From the NCBI RefSeq assembly GCF_000526195.1, contig NZ_JAFP01000001.1, positions 124,001 to 188,000 of the forward strand: a stretch of 64,000 nt of DNA, written 5' to 3'. The notes under the pieces were generated by a model that made no database searches, was not told the DNA's origin, and was given only the letters and a program-made list of their open reading frames with translations. This document shows, one piece after another, positions 31,485 through 37,211 of this stretch (positions are counted from its first letter, which is position 1; each line of letters opens with the position of its first letter). This stretch comes from Hippea sp. KM1. Its GTDB lineage: Bacteria; Campylobacterota_A; Desulfurellia; Desulfurellales; Hippeaceae. Both the position numbers and the translations under genes were made by a program.

Positions 31485-31661
31485 GGGCTGATAGGGAAGG
31501 TGTGGCCCTTTGCACCTGGAGCGTTTATCCCTGTTAAGGGATAAACAGCTCGATTCGCAGATTGACCCAACCTTCCCTAAGTTTGAACAGTAGCCGGAAC
31601 GCTTCTTTTTATAAGAAGCTGTCTGTATACAAGGTAAAATAGGGAAGGCTCCCTATCAGCC
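31485..31661 (+). ncRNA. Unassigned structured RNA candidate (about 177 nt)
   Basis: The segment folds by eye into a closed multibranch structure. A perfect 12-bp outer stem pairs GGCTGATAGGGA (31486-31497) with TCCCTATCAGCC (31650-31661). Inside are AGGTG/CACCT (31498-31517), a 13-bp bulged hairpin GAGC-GTTTATCCC / GGGATAAAC-A-GCTC (31519-31551) and a 9-bp stem CCTTCCCTA/TAGGGAAGG (31571-31579 with 31640-31648) topped by GCTTCTT/AAGAAGC (31601-31619). No long ORF fits. A 6S-like RNA is possible by size, but the branching differs. SRP RNA, tmRNA and RNase P motifs are absent. The strand is inferred from the tRNA and xre direction. Confidence 0.55.
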
Positions 31662-31704
31662 ATTATAATCCTTTATTGTGGAAATTTCAAAGGGGGGGTA
31701 AACG

Positions 31705-31980
31705 ATGAGCGATTTGCAAAGATACATGAAGAAGAGAAAAGCTAAAGATAAAGAATTTAGAGAGGGATTTGATTCTGGGTATGAGGAGTTTAAAATAGGG
31801 ATTTTACTGAAAATGGCAAGACAGGAAGCTGGTCTTACTCAGGAGGAGCTCGCTAAACTGATTAACACTAAGAAAACATCCATATCGAGAATAGAAAACC
31901 ACGCTGAAGATATAAAAATATCTACGCTCAAGAAAATCGCCGGCGCCTTAGGGAAAGAGCTTAGGGTGGAGTTGATATAA
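31705..31980 (+). CDS. XRE-family antitoxin-like regulator (HigA-like), partner missing
   Basis: 91 residues: a charged N-terminus, then a helix-turn-helix LLKMARQEAGLTQEELAKLINTKKTSISRIE split at residues 35-65, ending ALGKELRVELI. This is the usual HigA/YgjM-type antitoxin plan. No HigB gene is present upstream, where the structured RNA candidate lies, nor downstream. GGGGGG precedes the ATG at a workable distance. Probably an orphan antitoxin. Confidence 0.78.
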   Translation: MSDLQRYMKKRKAKDKEFREGFDSGYEEFKIGILLKMARQEAGLTQEELAKLINTKKTSISRIENHAEDIKISTLKKIAGALGKELRVELI

Positions 31981-32024
31981 AAGAGACCATATTTTTGAAA
32001 TACTACAATATGTAAAATATAGAC

Positions 32025-32053
32025 TTGATTCATACACACTTATTGTGTATTGT
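32025..32053 (+). promoter_or_regulatory. Promoter and operator of relB-yafQ
   Basis: TTGATT (32025-32030) and TATTGT (32048-32053) are 17 bases apart. The spacer is nearly filled by the perfect palindrome ATACACA-CTTAT-TGTGTAT (32032-32050), the expected binding site for RelB autorepression. Confidence 0.6.
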
Positions 32054-32073
32054 ATAAAAACGGAGGTGATAAA

Positions 32074-32352
32074 ATGAGTTCCGTAAGTAAGGAAAGAATC
32101 AGAACTAACCTATCTCTCGATAAGGAAGCCAAAGAAAAAGCAAGGAAAATATTTGAAAAATACGGTCTCAGTTTGAGCGAGGCTGTAAACATCTTTCTTT
32201 ATCAGAGTATTTACTCTAACGGTATTCCCTTCAGAGTAGAGATACCAAACGAAGAAACAGTTAAAGCTATGGAAAATGTAAGAAAAGGAGAGAACTTAGA
32301 GGAAGTTACACTTGACCAGCTCAAAGAGGAAGCCAAGCAGTGCTTAAAATAA
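32074..32352 (+). CDS. RelB/DinJ-family antitoxin
   Basis: About 92 residues. The ribbon-helix-helix start is SKERIRTNLSLDKEAKEKA, then GLSLSEAVNIFLYQSI, typical of DinJ/RelB. ATG 32074 is chosen for the GGAGGTGATAAA site. It overlaps the YafQ-type toxin by 13 bases, so the pair is translationally coupled. This looks like the most complete module of the island. Confidence 0.88.
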   Translation: MSSVSKERIRTNLSLDKEAKEKARKIFEKYGLSLSEAVNIFLYQSIYSNGIPFRVEIPNEETVKAMENVRKGENLEEVTLDQLKEEAKQCLK

Positions 32353-32615
32353 GAAGAGAAAAAACCTTCGTGAAGGATTTAAAAAAAGTAAAAATGACGG
32401 ATCATCAGTATCAGAAATACATATCCTATATAGCAAGGCTCCAAGAGGGTAAAGAACTCCCAAAAGAGGCATACGATCACCCTTTGGTGGGTAATTGGAA
32501 AGATTTTAGAGAATTTCATCTGGGCGGGGATTTGATTTTAGTTTACAAAATAGACGAAGAATATCTTACGCTTGTAAGGATAGGCTCTCACGCAAAAATT
32601 TTTAAAGACGATTAA
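32340..32615 (+). CDS. YafQ-family mRNA interferase toxin
   Basis: 91 residues from a GTG start. RelE-fold YafQ features are present: DHPLVGNWKDFREFHLGGDL with catalytic His residues, ILVYKIDEE and the C-terminal IGSHAKIF, where the last His is catalytic in YafQ. It should cut mRNA on the ribosome. No disruption is seen, so this toxin may be active. Its 3' end GACGATTAATA resembles the repeats around the phd-relE cassette. Confidence 0.87.
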   Translation: MLKIRREKTFVKDLKKVKMTDHQYQKYISYIARLQEGKELPKEAYDHPLVGNWKDFREFHLGGDLILVYKIDEEYLTLVRIGSHAKIFKDD

Positions 32616-32629
32616 TAAAATACATCAAA

Positions 32630-32914
32630 TTACTTTAAAACAACCTCAATCTCACAATCAAGAGCTTCTGCGTATTTTATGAGTGTATTGAGGCTCGGAG
32701 CATAGGTGTTATTGAGGCTTTCAAGTCTTGATATGTTTGATTTTGAGGTTTTCATTCTCCTTGCTACCTCTTCTTGAGTAAGTCCTTTCTTTAGTCTTGC
32801 AGTCAGAAGTTCCTTTTTTATCCTGAAAATAGGAGCCAATCTATCGTACTCTTTTTTTACTTCAGGATTGCTTAAAGCCTCTTTCTTAAACTCTTCAAAA
32901 GTTGGCCTACTCAT
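32630..32914 (-). CDS. HigA-type XRE antitoxin
   Basis: 94 residues. The helix-turn-helix is at KKGLTQEEVARRMKTSKSNI (about 43-62), ending in ALDCEIEVVLK. It follows the damaged higB on the minus strand with an 8-base overlap and its own AAAGGAGGTG site. An 8-4-8 palindrome upstream of higB is its likely operator. The antitoxin is intact although the toxin is not. Confidence 0.85.
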   Translation of the reverse strand: MSRPTFEEFKKEALSNPEVKKEYDRLAPIFRIKKELLTARLKKGLTQEEVARRMKTSKSNISRLESLNNTYAPSLNTLIKYAEALDCEIEVVLK

Positions 32915-33071
32915 TGTCCACCTCCTTTTTTCTGCTTAAAGCAATTTCAAATTCCCTCTTTGGAGTTTTCTGAGTTTTCTTAATAAAGAAAAGTTTTCCC
33001 AATATTTTAGGAGGAAAGTTTAAGGTATCCTGTTTCACTTTTTCGTTGAAAAACTCTATTTCCCACTTCAC
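32907..33071 (-). pseudogene. HigB-type toxin with large in-frame internal deletion
   Basis: From GTG 33071 the 54 codons read WEIEFFNEKVKQDTLNFPPK, then ILGKLF, and jump to FIKKTQKTPKREFEIALSRKK. Both ends are standard for the Gp49/HigB family, whose members have about 105-115 residues. The middle, including LRPKGKEGIARVFY-type strands that carry the active site, is absent. The frame is kept, so a small hybrid peptide could still be made and might bind HigA. Confidence 0.7.
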
Positions 33072-33077
33072 TGTAAT

Positions 33078-33105
33078 ATGTTATCAAAAATGATAACAAA
33101 GTCAA
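33078..33105 (-). promoter_or_regulatory. Promoter and operator of higBA
   Basis: Minus-strand TTGACT (33105-33100) and TAACAT (33083-33078) with a 16-base spacer enclose the perfect palindrome TGTTATCA-AAAA-TGATAACA (33079-33098). The site ends 7 bases before the GTG start, so the message is nearly leaderless. HigA repression is the likely use. Confidence 0.6.
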
Positions 33106-33114
33106 TATTTAAAC

Positions 33115-33133
33115 GATTAATACCACGAAATAT
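33115..33133 (+). repeat. Direct repeat, left copy, beside the phd-relE cassette
   Basis: GATTAATACCACGAAATAT recurs with one mismatch at 33771-33789. The two copies bracket the phd-relE unit. Confidence 0.7.
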
Positions 33134-33137
33134 CAAA

Positions 33138-33166
33138 TTGACTTTATTCCCATTTATACTTATAAT
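33138..33166 (+). promoter_or_regulatory. Sigma-70 promoter of phd-relE
   Basis: TTGACT (33138-33143), a 17-base spacer and a perfect TATAAT (33161-33166), about 35 bases before the phd ATG. It is divergent from the higBA promoter. Confidence 0.65.
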
Positions 33167-33201
33167 ATTACTTAGATAAATACTTATTAGGAGGATAAGC
33201 C

Positions 33202-33483
33202 ATGTTAGTAGATACAGACAGAATTGTAGGAATAGCGGAGCTCCAAAAGAACCTCCCAAGGATAATAAGACAGTTAGAGAAAGAGGAAAAACCAGTGTTT
33301 GTTAGCAGAAGAAACAATATCTCCGCCGTTATACTGTCAGCTGAAGAGTATAAGAAAATATCTGAGCTTCTAAACCTATTAGAAGATATGGAAATAGCAG
33401 ATCAGATTAGGGAAAGAATGAAAAATTACAATCCAGAAAAAAATGTATCATGGGAAAAGGTAAAAGAAAAATATGGCTTATAA
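33202..33483 (+). CDS. Phd/YefM-type antitoxin
   Basis: 93 residues: GIAELQKNLPRIIRQLEKEE, VFVSRRNNISAVILSAEEY and a long helical tail, the plan of Phd/YefM DNA-binding antitoxins. AGGAGG precedes the ATG. The downstream RelE gene begins inside its last codons but is broken. Confidence 0.87.
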   Translation: MLVDTDRIVGIAELQKNLPRIIRQLEKEEKPVFVSRRNNISAVILSAEEYKKISELLNLLEDMEIADQIRERMKNYNPEKNVSWEKVKEKYGL

Positions 33484-33776
33484 GATAGAATTCATTCCTG
33501 AAGCCCTAAAGATTTCGATGAGCTGGACAGATCTTTAAAAATCCAAGCCAAGAAGAAGATTGATAAGCTCTCCGAAAATCCCTACATAGGCAAGCTTTTA
33601 TCCAACAAGGCAGGAAAGGATTTAACGGGTTTTTTACAAGCTCTATTTCTACAAAAGGAAATACCGAATAGTTTACAGGATCATAGAAGACAAAATAGAA
33701 GTAGTGCAGATATAGGGCATAGGCAAGAGAGATAAAAGCAAGATTTTACGACACCGTTTCTAAGAGATTAGATTAA
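33473..33776 (+). pseudogene. RelE-family toxin, multiple frameshifts
   Basis: ATG 33473 opens MAYKIEFIPEALK and then shifts. A missing A in CTAAAGATTTC breaks the first frame, which stops after 21 codons. The next frame reads DFDELDRSLKIQAKKKIDKL and SENPYIGKLLSNKAGKDLTG, until an extra T in GGTTTTTTAC moves it again to YKLYFYKRKYRIVYRI. A further shift occurs near CAGATATAGGGC. The remaining text ends SKRLD. All parts of a RelE/ParE toxin are thus recognisable but unreadable as one protein. Confidence 0.8.
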
Positions 33777-33789
33777 TACCACAAAATAT
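33771..33789 (+). repeat. Direct repeat, right copy, at the relE 3' end
   Basis: GATTAATACCACAAAATAT, one mismatch from 33115-33133. It includes the last codon and stop (GAT TAA) of the relE remnant. The intact yafQ gene ends with a looser version (GACGATTAATAAAATA). Confidence 0.7.
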
Positions 33790-33934
33790 AAAGAAAAAAT
33801 GCGCTGGGTTTTCAATCTTATATAGCAACTTTGCACCTTACACACGACTATAACATAGAACAGGTAGATTCCTAATGCTTCAGCGATAGAGATCAACGCC
33901 AATACTTTATGTTTTTCTCTGAAATTGCTCTTCA
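33790..33934. other. Stretch without a convincing gene in the toxin-antitoxin island
   Basis: On the minus strand an open frame of about 47 codons begins at 33935 (MKSNFREKHKVLALISIAEA), but it has no known motif or ribosome site. It is probably leftover sequence from a decayed gene. Nothing else is seen. Confidence 0.4.
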
Positions 33935-34122
33935 TCAGAATAATGCTTCAAAATCCCTCGGTGAGATGATCTTTATGCTTTTGCACTCTTTACTTCCTCG
34001 ATTATTACTGGACACACAAACAATTCAAACTCTTTTAGCCTTGCTCTTTTTAAAAGAGCAGAACATACACCCTCCGTAGCAAAGGCAGAGATAAAAGCAT
34101 TCGTGCCAAACACTATTCTCAT
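33935..34122 (-). pseudogene. PIN-family toxin remnant with internal deletion and altered active site
   Basis: ATG 34122, in an ATGA overlap with the antitoxin stop, reads MRIVFGTNAFISAF, FELFVCPVIIEEVKSAKA, then TAA. In PIN toxins the first motif is FDTN. Here the metal-binding Asp is Gly. Right after the stop another frame gives KIISPRDFEALF and TGA (33935), the usual C-terminal tail of this family, so about 70 central residues are missing. The toxin must be inactive. Confidence 0.7.
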
Positions 34123-34337
34123 GATACATGCTCAAAAACATCTTCTTCCGCAATGACACCAGCTTTCTTGGCAAGCGGCTTTATCTTGCTTTTGGCTTTT
34201 TCAAATCTCTTTTCCCAAAGGTAAAAATTGACAGACTCTCTTACCACATCGCTTTTGTTTCTCCCTGTCTCTTTGGCAAAAGAATCCAACCTCTTATAGG
34301 GGTTTTCTGGCAAATGTATAGACAAAACTGTTCGCAT
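34119..34337 (-). CDS. Ribbon-helix-helix antitoxin
   Basis: 72 residues: TVLSIHLPENPYKRLDSFAK, GRNKSDVVRESVNFYLWEK, a CopG/RHH DNA-binding antitoxin of the type paired with PIN toxins. AGGAGG lies before the ATG. It is followed by the damaged PIN gene in an ATGA overlap. Confidence 0.82.
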   Translation of the reverse strand: MRTVLSIHLPENPYKRLDSFAKETGRNKSDVVRESVNFYLWEKRFEKAKSKIKPLAKKAGVIAEEDVFEHVS

Positions 34338-34434
34338 ATCTGTCTCCTCCTTGTGTGTTATAATTAACTACATACTACATTAAATCTTGAAAAAACAAGA
34401 ATTTTGGCAGTTTAGGGAGGAAGTGTGTTTTAAC

Positions 34435-34463
34435 TTTCCAAAAATATATATTTATTGTATAAT
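34435..34463 (+). promoter_or_regulatory. Putative sigma-70 promoter of brnTA
   Basis: TTTCCA (34435-34440), a 17-base spacer and TATAAT (34458-34463). The predicted start of transcription is near 34470, where an ATG lies, so the message would be leaderless or nearly so. Confidence 0.5.
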
Positions 34464-34474
34464 TTCTATATGAT

Positions 34475-34759
34475 ATTAAGTTTGAGTTCGACCCAAACAA
34501 GAGTAAAGCCAATAAGGAGAAACACGGCATAGATTTTATTGAGGCGGAGAAACTTTGGAAGGATAAAAACCTATTGATCGTTCCTGCAAAGAATGTAAAA
34601 GGAGAAAGTAGGTTTGCTCTCATAGGCAAGTTAAACGGTAAATGTTTGATATGTATTTTTACATTGAGGAACAATGCCTACAGGATAATAAGTGTCCGTA
34701 GGTGTAGAAAGAAGGAGGAGGAGCTGTATGAAAAGAAAAGCAGGAAAAATAACCAATAA
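34475..34759 (+). CDS. BrnT-family toxin with a missing or shifted start codon
   Basis: The open frame reads KFEFDPNKSKANKEKHGIDF, IEAEKLWKD and ends IISVRRCRKKEEELYEKKS, a full-length BrnT ribonuclease toxin of about 94 residues. No ATG, GTG or TTG precedes KFEF in frame. The first codon available is ATT at 34475. An ATG sits 5 bases upstream (34470) in another frame. Loss of one AT pair in ATGATATTAAG would give the normal family start MIKFEF. Either ATT is used or an AT slip has silenced the toxin. Confidence 0.68.
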   Translation: MKFEFDPNKSKANKEKHGIDFIEAEKLWKDKNLLIVPAKNVKGESRFALIGKLNGKCLICIFTLRNNAYRIISVRRCRKKEEELYEKKSRKNNQ

Positions 34760-34991
34760 AGAGTTTGATGATCTTTTCGATAAAGGAGAAGACATAACAG
34801 AATACCTTGATACAGATAACTCCATGTCTTTGGATGAATTTGAAAGCAGATATAAAATCAAAAGGGTTAATGTTGATTTCCCCTCATACATAGTTGACTT
34901 ATTAGACAAAGAGGCGAAAAAGATAGGGGTTACAAGGCAGTCCCTAATAAAGATGTGGATATCGGAGAAGATATTTGAGAAAAGCAAATAA
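34728..34991 (+). CDS. BrnA-family antitoxin
   Basis: About 87 residues. It shows ITNKEFDDLFDKGEDITEYLD and the C-terminal ribbon-helix-helix RVNVDFPSYIVDLLDKEAKK, VTRQSLIKMWISEKI, standard for BrnA. ATG 34728 is chosen because GGAGGAGGAG precedes it. It overlaps brnT by 32 bases. BrnA normally represses the pair. Confidence 0.87.
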   Translation: MKRKAGKITNKEFDDLFDKGEDITEYLDTDNSMSLDEFESRYKIKRVNVDFPSYIVDLLDKEAKKIGVTRQSLIKMWISEKIFEKSK

Positions 34992-35048
34992 AGGCATGCT
35001 TATAGCTTATCACCTGCACGACTGCTTTAACTATTGCAGGAGGCCAGT

Positions 35049-35303
35049 ATGAGCATAGCAGGTAAAATATACAAGGAGCTTGAGCTATTACCCGAAGATA
35101 AACAGGTAAAGGTTTTAGATTTCATCAAATACCTTACAGAAAAACAGTCAGAAGAAGAAATAGAACAGTCAAGACATATCGGACATAAAAAGACGCACAA
35201 GAGGGCGCTATTGGCTCGTATTCCTTACTCTCAGGTTTATAGGGGCAAGGATAAGCGAGGTAATAAACATAAAACACGAGGATATAGACTTAAAAGGGGT
35301 TGA
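35049..35303 (+). CDS. DUF2281-type antitoxin head joined to a decayed recombinase tail
   Basis: About 84 residues. Residues 1-40 (KIYKELELLPEDKQVKVLDF, IKYLTEKQ) are the N-terminus of a DUF2281 antitoxin, with a CAGGAGG site. After that the expected tail is replaced by HKKTHKRALLARIPYS. Two frames over, the same DNA reads GARISEVINIKHEDIDLKG, the catalytic-arginine region of a tyrosine recombinase. I read the second half as a frame-damaged integrase fragment, so the ORF product is probably meaningless beyond residue 40. Confidence 0.5.
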   Translation: MSIAGKIYKELELLPEDKQVKVLDFIKYLTEKQSEEEIEQSRHIGHKKTHKRALLARIPYSQVYRGKDKRGNKHKTRGYRLKRG

Positions 35304-35332
35304 CAAATGACACAGTATCTGCGAGGTGAAAA

Positions 35333-36217
35333 ATGGTTGAGTTTGTTGCGGAGGTTTCGAGTAATCATAATGGGGATTTGAACAGATGCTTAAAGTTTGT
35401 GGAAGAGGCGAAAAGGAGCGGTTGTGATGGTGTTAAGTTCCAGCTGTTTAAAATTGACCAACTGTTTGCGCCTGAGATTCTAAAATACAGTGAAGAGCAC
35501 AGGAAAAGAAAGGAATGGGAGTTGCCTGTTGAGTTTTTGCCCGAAATCTCAAGAAAATGCAAAGAGGTCGGAATAAAGTTTGTTTGCACACCGTTTTATT
35601 TGGATGCCGTTGATGAGCTTGAGCCTTATGTTGATGTATACAAGATTGCGTCTTATGAGCTTTTGTGGCACGACCTTTTTAAAAAATGCGCATCAACGGG
35701 AAAGCCCGTTATTGTGTCAACTGGCATGGCAACGCTCGATGAGGTCAAGAACGCTGTGGATGTACTCATTAAAAATGGATGCAGAGACATAACGGTCTTG
35801 CAGTGCACATCGAGTTATCCGACGCCACCTGATCAGTGCAATTTATCGGCAATTAAGACAATGAGAAATGCGATTAAAGCGCCCGAAGGTGTAAGGCTTA
35901 AATTCGGCTGGTCTGACCATTCGGTAAACGAGGGCGTCATACTGCGCGCTATCCACAGATGGAATGCAGAGATGATCGAGTTCCACTTCGATTTGGATGA
36001 AAGGGGTGAGGAGTACAAATTCGGGCACTGCTGGTTGCCAAATAGGGTCAAAAACCTGATAAAGATGGCAAGAAATGGATTTTTAGCAGATGGGAACGGA
36101 ATCAAGGCGCCACAGGAAAACGAGCTTGAAGAGAGGAACTGGCGAGCAGATCCTACAGATGGTCTAAGGCCCCTAAAACAAACAAGGATCAAATGGCTGA
36201 AACAGTTAGAAAAATAG
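35333..36217 (+). CDS. NeuB-family nonulosonate (sialic-acid-like) synthase without SAF domain
   Basis: 294 residues of the NeuB TIM barrel: FVAEVSSNHNGDLNRCL, SGCDGVKFQLFK, KFVCTPFYLDAVDEL, KIASYELLWHDLF, VSTGMATLDEV, LQCTSSYPTPP, GWSDHS. These enzymes condense phosphoenolpyruvate with an amino-hexose to form nonulosonic acids. The usual C-terminal antifreeze-like SAF domain (about 60 residues) is missing. The protein ends in EERNWRADPTDGLRPLK, which suggests a distinct subfamily and not a broken gene. It overlaps the next gene by 25 bases. Confidence 0.86.
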   Translation: MVEFVAEVSSNHNGDLNRCLKFVEEAKRSGCDGVKFQLFKIDQLFAPEILKYSEEHRKRKEWELPVEFLPEISRKCKEVGIKFVCTPFYLDAVDELEPYVDVYKIASYELLWHDLFKKCASTGKPVIVSTGMATLDEVKNAVDVLIKNGCRDITVLQCTSSYPTPPDQCNLSAIKTMRNAIKAPEGVRLKFGWSDHSVNEGVILRAIHRWNAEMIEFHFDLDERGEEYKFGHCWLPNRVKNLIKMARNGFLADGNGIKAPQENELEERNWRADPTDGLRPLKQTRIKWLKQLEK

Positions 36218-37149
36218 ACATTGATGAGATAGAAAAACGCCTTTTAAATATTAAATTTGCACCTTCACCTATTAATTTTGAGAAAATCAAGCAGAACTAT
36301 ACCCGTGAAATAGGCACAGACAGGGTTATTTTAAAGCTCAAGGCATCAAGGGATATTGGTCTTGGGCATCTGTCGAGGATGATAACGCTTGGCTGGATCT
36401 TAAAAGACGCAAAAGCTGATGTGGTTTTTGCAATTAACGACTTTGAATACGCCAAAGAAAGATTAAATAAGGAAGGCTTTAGGTTTGAGATAAATAGGTT
36501 TGATTCAGATGAAGCATTTGTCGATGATTTAGTTGAGAAATACAAGCCCGATGTTATAGTCGTTGACGAGAAAAGGGCTTATAACATAAGCGATGTAAAA
36601 AGATGGCAAGAGTTTGCTCGCTTTGTGTCGCTGGACTTTATCGGTGAGGGTTATGAGATATGCGACAGAATTATTATACCCAATGCGCACTTTGAGCCGA
36701 AAAAGCATTCAACCTTTAACAATATCGTCTGGGGCTGGGGCTGGGTTTTGATTAACAAAGAGGTGTTTAAGTTAAAGCCCAAAAGCGCACTGCCTAAGGA
36801 AATAGGTAAAATTGTTATAACGACCGGCGGAAGCGATCCCTCTGGCATGTTGTTCAAATTCTTGGATTGGCTCAAAGGTTGCAAAAGGGAGGTTTTGGTT
36901 CTAATTGGAGAAGCATTTAAACACAAAGAAAGACTGCGGAGCTTGAATTTGCCCGATAATTTTAAAATTTTGCCATACAGTCCAAATATGCTATTGGAAG
37001 GCGACCTTGCCCTTGCGACTTTTGGCGTAACGGTATATGAGCTGATCTATTTGAACATTCCGTTCATTTGTGTGGGTCATACTGAGGAAAATAAAACGGG
37101 ATGCAGGACTTTAAAAAACAGGTGTAGACTGATAATCAACGATGAGTGA
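36193..37149 (+). CDS. PseG/SpsG-like nucleotide-sugar hydrolase or transferase, possibly C-terminally shortened
   Basis: 318 residues with the GT-B-like PseG fold: RDIGLGHLSRMITLGWIL with the catalytic-region His, PDVIVVDEKRAYN, VITTGGSDPSG, LATFGVTVYELIYLNIPFI and VGHTEEN. PseG removes UDP from a 2,4-diacetamido sugar before the NeuB-type step, so its place next to the synthase fits. Homologues usually run 20-40 residues past HTEEN. Here an unrelated tail CRTLKNRCRLIINDE ends the frame just before a terminator and a convergent gene, so 3' truncation is possible. Confidence 0.78.
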   Translation: MAETVRKIDIDEIEKRLLNIKFAPSPINFEKIKQNYTREIGTDRVILKLKASRDIGLGHLSRMITLGWILKDAKADVVFAINDFEYAKERLNKEGFRFEINRFDSDEAFVDDLVEKYKPDVIVVDEKRAYNISDVKRWQEFARFVSLDFIGEGYEICDRIIIPNAHFEPKKHSTFNNIVWGWGWVLINKEVFKLKPKSALPKEIGKIVITTGGSDPSGMLFKFLDWLKGCKREVLVLIGEAFKHKERLRSLNLPDNFKILPYSPNMLLEGDLALATFGVTVYELIYLNIPFICVGHTEENKTGCRTLKNRCRLIINDE

Positions 37150-37174
37150 AACCCCCACAGCGAAAACTCCCACC

Positions 37175-37203
37175 TTTTTTTGCACCTACGAGGTGCAAAA
37201 AAA
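37175..37203. terminator. Bidirectional terminator
   Basis: TTTTTTTGCACCT, loop ACG, AGGTGCAAAAAAA: a symmetrical hairpin with a T-tract on both strands, between the convergent PseG-like and AAA-ATPase genes. Confidence 0.82.
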
Positions 37204-37211
37204 GGCAAACT

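Noticed and set aside
31485-31661. Retron msr-msd RNA, because of the complementary ends
   Set aside because: No reverse transcriptase gene follows. The next gene is a small XRE regulator.
31485-31661. SRP RNA, tmRNA or RNase P RNA
   Set aside because: The GGAAGCA-type SRP loop, the tRNA-like end of tmRNA and the RNase P core motifs are not present.
31705-35303. Integron cassette array of toxin-antitoxin genes
   Set aside because: Genes lie on both strands, no attC-like long palindromes separate them and no IntI is seen. Only one repeat pair was found.
35302-35332. Promoter for the NeuB-like gene at TTGACA
   Set aside because: TTGACA at 35302 has no -10 box at 16-18 bases.
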